NCBI GenBank assembly: GCA_023255165.1 | Contig: JALRJD010000277.1 | Span: 1-9,447 of the forward strand | From: Porticoccaceae bacterium | Lineage (GTDB): Bacteria > Pseudomonadota > Gammaproteobacteria > Pseudomonadales > Porticoccaceae | Direction of reading: 5' to 3' | Length of the DNA stretch: 9,447 nt | In this document: positions 6,255-9,447 of the stretch, piece after piece | Numbering within the stretch: the stretch's first letter is position 1 | How the letters are laid out: every line of letters begins with the position of its first letter | The notes under the pieces: model-generated | Told to the model about the DNA's origin: nothing | The model's input: only the letters and a program-made list of their open reading frames with translations | The model's database searches: none | Position numbers and translations under genes: made by a program

Positions 6255-7994
6255 CTACTTTTTGCTCGGAGTGCCTTTTTTCCCGACACTGGCAGTCTCC
6301 AGCTGACGATTAACATACCATTGCTGGAACATCGACAGCAGGTTGTTCACTGTCCAGTAAAGCACCAATCCTGAAGGGAAGATCATAAAGAAGAAAGTAA
6401 AGGCAATCGGCATGACTTTCATTACCATCGCCTGAGTTGGGTCGGTCGGCATCGGCTGCATCTTCTGCATCAACATCATGCTGGCGCCCATTATCAGCGG
6501 CAGAATAAAGTAGGGGTCTTTGGCCGACAGGTCATGAATCCAGAAAATCCACGGCGAGTGACGAATCTCAACACTCTCCAACAGCACCCAATAGAGAGCA
6601 AGAAATACCGGCATCTGCAGTAACATGGGGAAACAGCCACCTGCGGGGTTAACCTTTTCCTTTTTATACAGTGCCATCAATTCCTGCGACATCTTTTGCC
6701 GGTCGTCGCCATAGGTCTCTTTTAAACGCTCCATCTTTGGCTGCAGGCTGCGCATTTTCGCCATTGAGCGCAAGCTCGCGGCAGACAGCGGGTAGAGCAG
6801 CACCTTGATGCCAATGGTGAGCAAGATAATCGACCAACCCCAATTACCCAGCACGTTATGGATCGCCTGCATTGCGGCGAAGATCGGTTTCGCCAACATC
6901 CACAGGAAACCGTAATCCACCGTTAAATCCAGATAGGGCGCCAACGCTTCAAGCTTGTCCTGATCTTTAGGCCCGACATAAAACTGTGCCCCGTATTCAC
7001 CCGATGCACCGGGAGCCACAGCAATTTTTTCACCGGTAAACCCAAGCAGGTAGATATCCTGGCCACTGAGTTTGCGCAGGCTGAAATGGTTGAGTTGATC
7101 AGCTGGTGGAATCCAGGCACTGATAAAGTAGTGCTGAACCATTGCCACCCAACCACCTTCGATGCTGGTTTTAACACTGGCCTCTTCGATATCGGAGAAA
7201 TCATGTTTGGCGAAATTCTTCTCTGGCTCCCTCAGCGCTGCGCCAAGATAAGGGCTAATACCGCCACTGGACTCAACCAGTGGCTGGTGAGAGTCACGTT
7301 TAATCTGACCATAAAAAGTCGCTTCCCAGGGCTCATAGCTGGAGTTGTTAATCAGGTAGCTAACCCCAATCACATACTCTGAACGGCTAAAACTAAAACG
7401 TTTCACCAACCGAACACCATTCTGATTAAGCGTCAGGTCAACATTTAATGTGGCTTGGTCGGGGTCAAGCGCAAAGGAGCTAGCTGATGCGGTATAGCGC
7501 GCTCGCCCCTCCCGGGTATCGGTGCCATTTTTACCAATCAGGCCACTTTGGGCGATATATTCATTGCGTGAGGTTCTGGTCAGCAGCGTAAAAGGATCGC
7601 CACCGTCTTTATCCATCTTGTTGAGGTGCTCAAACAGCTTAACCTGGACAATATCGCCACCCAGGGTATCGATGGTAACTTCGATGGTATCCGTGGTAAC
7701 CACAACCAGGCGGGTATCAAGCTTTGTCTCAACTGCCGCCAACTCTTCGACCGGTGTGTCGACCAGAGTCGGTAGCTCATCATTGGTCGGCAGTTCTGGC
7801 GCCGCTGACTGACCGGATATCTGCGCCAATTCAGTGTTTGACGAAGCGACCTGCGGCGCGTCTGGAATCATCACTGCTGATTGCTGGACCGGGATTTGAC
7901 TGGCAGCGTTATCCTGAAACTGGTTCCATTCAACAACTAACAACCATGCAACAAGACCAATTGCGGCGATATTTAGGCTTTTCTTCCAATCCAT
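6255..7994 (-). CDS. yidC: Membrane protein insertase YidC
   Basis: The product is 579 residues, typical of the long gram-negative form. YidC inserts and folds inner-membrane proteins alone or with SecYEG. The first transmembrane segment is at about 8-22, right after MDWKKS. A Pro/Ala/Glu-rich linker runs to about 95, then the beta-rich periplasmic domain to about 350. The conserved insertase core follows, with hydrophobic segments near 360-380, 388-403, 455-473, 493-510 and 525-548. Landmarks include SMAKMRSLQPK (410-420), KEKVNPAGGCFPMLLQMP (445-462) and SGLVLYW (541-547). K397 is at the position of the essential E. coli groove Arg366, a conservative positive charge. The tail is basic (GKKGTPSKK). 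The start ATG at 7994 lies 5 bp after the yidD stop, so translation is probably coupled. Confidence 0.97.
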   Translation of the reverse strand: MDWKKSLNIAAIGLVAWLLVVEWNQFQDNAASQIPVQQSAVMIPDAPQVASSNTELAQISGQSAAPELPTNDELPTLVDTPVEELAAVETKLDTRLVVVTTDTIEVTIDTLGGDIVQVKLFEHLNKMDKDGGDPFTLLTRTSRNEYIAQSGLIGKNGTDTREGRARYTASASSFALDPDQATLNVDLTLNQNGVRLVKRFSFSRSEYVIGVSYLINNSSYEPWEATFYGQIKRDSHQPLVESSGGISPYLGAALREPEKNFAKHDFSDIEEASVKTSIEGGWVAMVQHYFISAWIPPADQLNHFSLRKLSGQDIYLLGFTGEKIAVAPGASGEYGAQFYVGPKDQDKLEALAPYLDLTVDYGFLWMLAKPIFAAMQAIHNVLGNWGWSIILLTIGIKVLLYPLSAASLRSMAKMRSLQPKMERLKETYGDDRQKMSQELMALYKKEKVNPAGGCFPMLLQMPVFLALYWVLLESVEIRHSPWIFWIHDLSAKDPYFILPLIMGASMMLMQKMQPMPTDPTQAMVMKVMPIAFTFFFMIFPSGLVLYWTVNNLLSMFQQWYVNRQLETASVGKKGTPSKK

Positions 7995-7999
7995 TCTAT

Positions 8000-8272
8000 T
8001 TAAGACTCTGTGTGATGATCGTTAGCGGAGTGTGTGTTGTCCGATTTACCAGAATGTTCAACCGGCAGCACCGGATCGTAACCCCCTGAATGGAAAGGCT
8101 GGCATTTTACTATTCTAATCAGCGTAAGATAACCCCCTTTTAGAACACCAAAGCGGCGAAAGGCTTCTTCAGCATAGTTTGAGCAGCTGGGATGAAAACG
8201 GCAGTTGGATCCAAGCAGAGGACTGATGGCATATTGGTAACCTTTAATCAATGCAATCGCCAACCTACGCAT
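8000..8272 (-). CDS. yidD: Membrane protein insertion efficiency factor YidD
   Basis: The product is 90 residues from the ATG at 8272. This small membrane-associated protein of the DUF37/Haemolytic family helps YidC-dependent insertion. The N-terminus MRRLAIALIKGYQYAISPLL is an amphipathic membrane-binding helix. The conserved core has CRFHPSCSNY at 24-33 and KCQPFHSGGYDPV at 56-68, with the three family cysteines. A polar His/Ser/Asp-rich tail of about 20 residues ends the protein and varies in the family. The frame is open to a TTG at 8302. I chose 8272 because it is an ATG preceded by GAGGGCAGG and begins at the usual family start. It overlaps the end of rnpA by 8 bp, a common arrangement. 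Confidence 0.95.
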   Translation of the reverse strand: MRRLAIALIKGYQYAISPLLGSNCRFHPSCSNYAEEAFRRFGVLKGGYLTLIRIVKCQPFHSGGYDPVLPVEHSGKSDNTHSANDHHTES

Positions 8273-8639
8273 CAGACCTGCCCTCTTTTTCCAGACGAGC
8301 AACCAGTCTAACCCATGTCTGCCGGATCAATGTTGTCATTTCAGGGGAGGAGAGTTTTCCAAGATCCTTGCGCGCCAGAAACACCAGATCAACCGCAACT
8401 GGCAATGGTGTCAGGCGAAAGGTTTCGCGCACAACCCGTTTGACCCGGTTGCGGGCCACTGCGGTGGGAACATTTTTTTTACCGATAACCAAACCCAACC
8501 GCGACGTTTCCGTGCCGTTGGGTTCAGCGAGTATCAATAGATTGGGATGAGCAACCCGAACACTGTTGTTATCAAATACTTCTTTAAATTCGAAGGACTT
8601 GAGTAAACGTCGATTTTTACCGAAGGGAGCTCTGGGCAT
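8265..8639 (-). CDS. rnpA: Ribonuclease P protein component
   Basis: The product is 124 residues from ATG 8639. RnpA binds the RNase P RNA and its pre-tRNA substrate so that 5' leaders are removed. The family signature RNRVKRVVRETFR is at 63-75. LGLVIGKKNVPTAVARN precedes it and a basic amphipathic N-terminus (FGKNRRLLKSFEF) is present. A GTG at 8657, directly after the rpmH stop, would add six residues (MLSGLS). I prefer 8639 because CAGGG lies six bases before it and the GTG has no ribosome site. It is co-transcribed with rpmH, 18 bp upstream, and overlaps yidD downstream. Confidence 0.96.
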   Translation of the reverse strand: MPRAPFGKNRRLLKSFEFKEVFDNNSVRVAHPNLLILAEPNGTETSRLGLVIGKKNVPTAVARNRVKRVVRETFRLTPLPVAVDLVFLARKDLGKLSSPEMTTLIRQTWVRLVARLEKEGRSDA

Positions 8640-8657
8640 AGACAGCCCTGAAAGCAC

Positions 8658-8792
8658 TTAAGCTGCTAAGCGCTTACGGCCTTTGGCGCGACGACGATTC
8701 AAAACGGCACGGCCGCCTGCAGTTGCCATACGAGCTCTAAAACCGTGTGTACGTTTACGCTTTAATACGCTTGGTTGAAATGTTCTTTTCAT
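8658..8792 (-). CDS. rpmH: 50S ribosomal protein L34
   Basis: This 44-residue gene starts at the ATG at 8792 and ends at the TAA at 8660-8658. Its peptide starts MKRTFQPSVLKRKRTHGFRA and ends NRRRAKGRKRLAA. The pattern (M)KRTFQPS, KR.RTHGFR.RM and GR.VL..RR.KGRK.L is diagnostic of L34, a very basic small protein of the large ribosomal subunit. It is the first gene of the rpmH-rnpA-yidD-yidC operon. The region upstream has no match to a strong sigma70 promoter; TATAGT on the minus strand (8921-8916) is a possible -10 element but has a poor -35. Confidence 0.98.
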   Translation of the reverse strand: MKRTFQPSVLKRKRTHGFRARMATAGGRAVLNRRRAKGRKRLAA

Positions 8793-9012
8793 AACGTCAA
8801 TCCGACAAAGTCTTAACTATTCAAATTTTTGCCAGCACCTATGGCGGAAAAATGCCTTCAGGGTGATGGGGCGCGGGAGTTTAATGAAAATCACCAACTG
8901 ATTCAATGCTTAATTACTATATCGGCGACTTATTAATGGTTTATCAATACGGGCTTAATGTCGAGGTCAAAACATCTCTCTTCCTTATATAGCGTTTTCA
9001 CCGCAAAAGCCA

Positions 9013-9149
9013 TTACCCACAAACGACCGGCAGCAACCCAACAACTTATCCCCAGTAAATCACCAAAGTTAACTCCCTCGCGACCAACATTTTGCGCGCC
9101 TCAAGTAAACCTGTGGGCAACGGGTGAAAAAAAAATGGATCAATCCACA
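9013..9149. promoter_or_regulatory. Cluster of imperfect DnaA boxes
   Basis: Within 137 bp are TTACCCACA (9013-9021, plus, one mismatch to TTATCCACA), TTATCCCCA (9046-9054, plus, one mismatch), TGTGGGCAA (9112-9120, minus, two mismatches) and CAATCCACA (9141-9149, plus, two mismatches). None is perfect. Spacing and number resemble the box array of a pseudomonad-type oriC, but chance plus the A/C-rich composition could account for some. Confidence 0.45.
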
Positions 9150-9300
9150 GAAAACAGCGTCTACAGCTATAACATCCAAACAGACAAAATATCTATACAG
9201 GGCTGACCAGGTTCAATACAGTTTAAAAGCCATAACTACCAACACCGATATACAGGCAAACATTGACCCTAACCTATTGATTTAAATTTGTTTATTTTAG

Positions 9301-9309
9301 TTACCCACA
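9301..9309 (+). promoter_or_regulatory. DnaA-box-like site beside an A+T-rich tract
   Basis: TTACCCACA is the same variant as at 9013-9021, with one mismatch to the consensus. It is immediately preceded by a T-rich stretch (9277-9300: GATTTAAATTTG then TTTATTTTAG) that resembles the 13-mer unwinding repeats of enteric and pseudomonad origins. Confidence 0.45.
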
Positions 9310-9447
9310 AAATCGGGAATACCTAACAATAATAACAACTATCTTACATACACTTTACATAGTTAATTACTTAATAGTTTTATTAACACTACCTCTGCCA
9401 GGAACCGCAATGGCCGCAACAACCAATATAAAATAAAGTGATTAAAT

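Larger units (their letters stand above)
8793..9447. other. Gene-free region upstream of rpmH, candidate oriC or part of it
   Basis: No convincing coding region is seen in these 655 bp. It must hold the rpmH promoter. From about 9001 onward the plus strand is poor in G: by hand count 112 C against 57 G in 9001-9447. Six DnaA-box-like sites are scattered at 9013-9309 (listed separately). An A+T-rich run, about 9277-9300, stands directly beside the box at 9301. Only one GATC (9138-9141) occurs. Pseudomonad oriC lies directly upstream of rpmH, so part or all of an origin here would be expected. The region continues beyond the right edge. Confidence 0.5.

Noticed and set aside
8958..9206. 82-codon plus-strand open frame in the rpmH upstream region
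   Set aside because: Its composition is polar and Ser/Thr/Lys/Pro-rich with no recognisable domain, it has no ribosome site in front of its ATG, and it runs straight through the DnaA-box-like cluster. It looks like a chance open frame in G-poor DNA.
1..9447. Mobile elements, CRISPR arrays, tRNA or rRNA genes, defence genes
   Set aside because: No transposase-like frame, no spaced direct-repeat array, no tRNA cloverleaf or rRNA-like stretch was seen. Coding space is filled by nine recognisable core genes.

Overview
The window is the chromosomal replication-origin neighbourhood of a gammaproteobacterium. It carries the two conserved gene blocks that normally flank oriC, gyrB-recF-dnaN-dnaA and mnmE-yidC-yidD-rnpA-rpmH. 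All nine genes are core genes of ordinary family length and all lie on the minus strand. The family signatures (E. coli-length DnaN and MnmE, six-TM YidC with a large periplasmic domain, yidD overlapping rnpA) and a Pseudomonas-type parS palindrome suggest a pseudomonad-like or Cellvibrionales-like, probably marine, lineage. The genus cannot be told from this sequence.

Layout, left to right: 1-102 is the 5' end of gyrB. recF (205-1293) carries one perfect parS palindrome and one near-perfect copy. dnaN is at 1339-2439 and dnaA at 2598-4136. A 656-bp dnaA upstream region (4137-4792) contains two perfect, convergent DnaA boxes around a very A+T-rich core. mnmE (4793-6172) follows, with a tandem 16-bp duplication over its stop codon. 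A strong intrinsic terminator sits between mnmE and yidC (6255-7994). yidD, rnpA and rpmH (8000-8792) follow, and a 655-bp gene-free region (8793-9447) has several one-mismatch DnaA boxes and a strong excess of C over G on the plus strand.

How the genes work together: DnaA initiates replication, DnaN is the sliding clamp, RecF loads recombinase at gaps, and GyrB is the ATPase subunit of gyrase. rpmH and rnpA encode ribosomal protein L34 and the RNase P protein, YidD and YidC act in membrane protein insertion, and MnmE modifies tRNA wobble uridine. The parS sites mark the region as probably part of the ParB-bound centromere.

The notable feature is arrangement rather than any new gene. In the well-known gammaproteobacterial layouts the rpmH block and the dnaA block are divergent. 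Here they run in the same direction, with mnmE's 3' end facing dnaA's upstream region. DnaA-box-bearing DNA is therefore found in two places about 4.3 kb apart. This could mean a split or moved origin, or one true origin plus dnaA autoregulatory boxes. I see no new protein system, mobile element, CRISPR array or RNA gene in the window.
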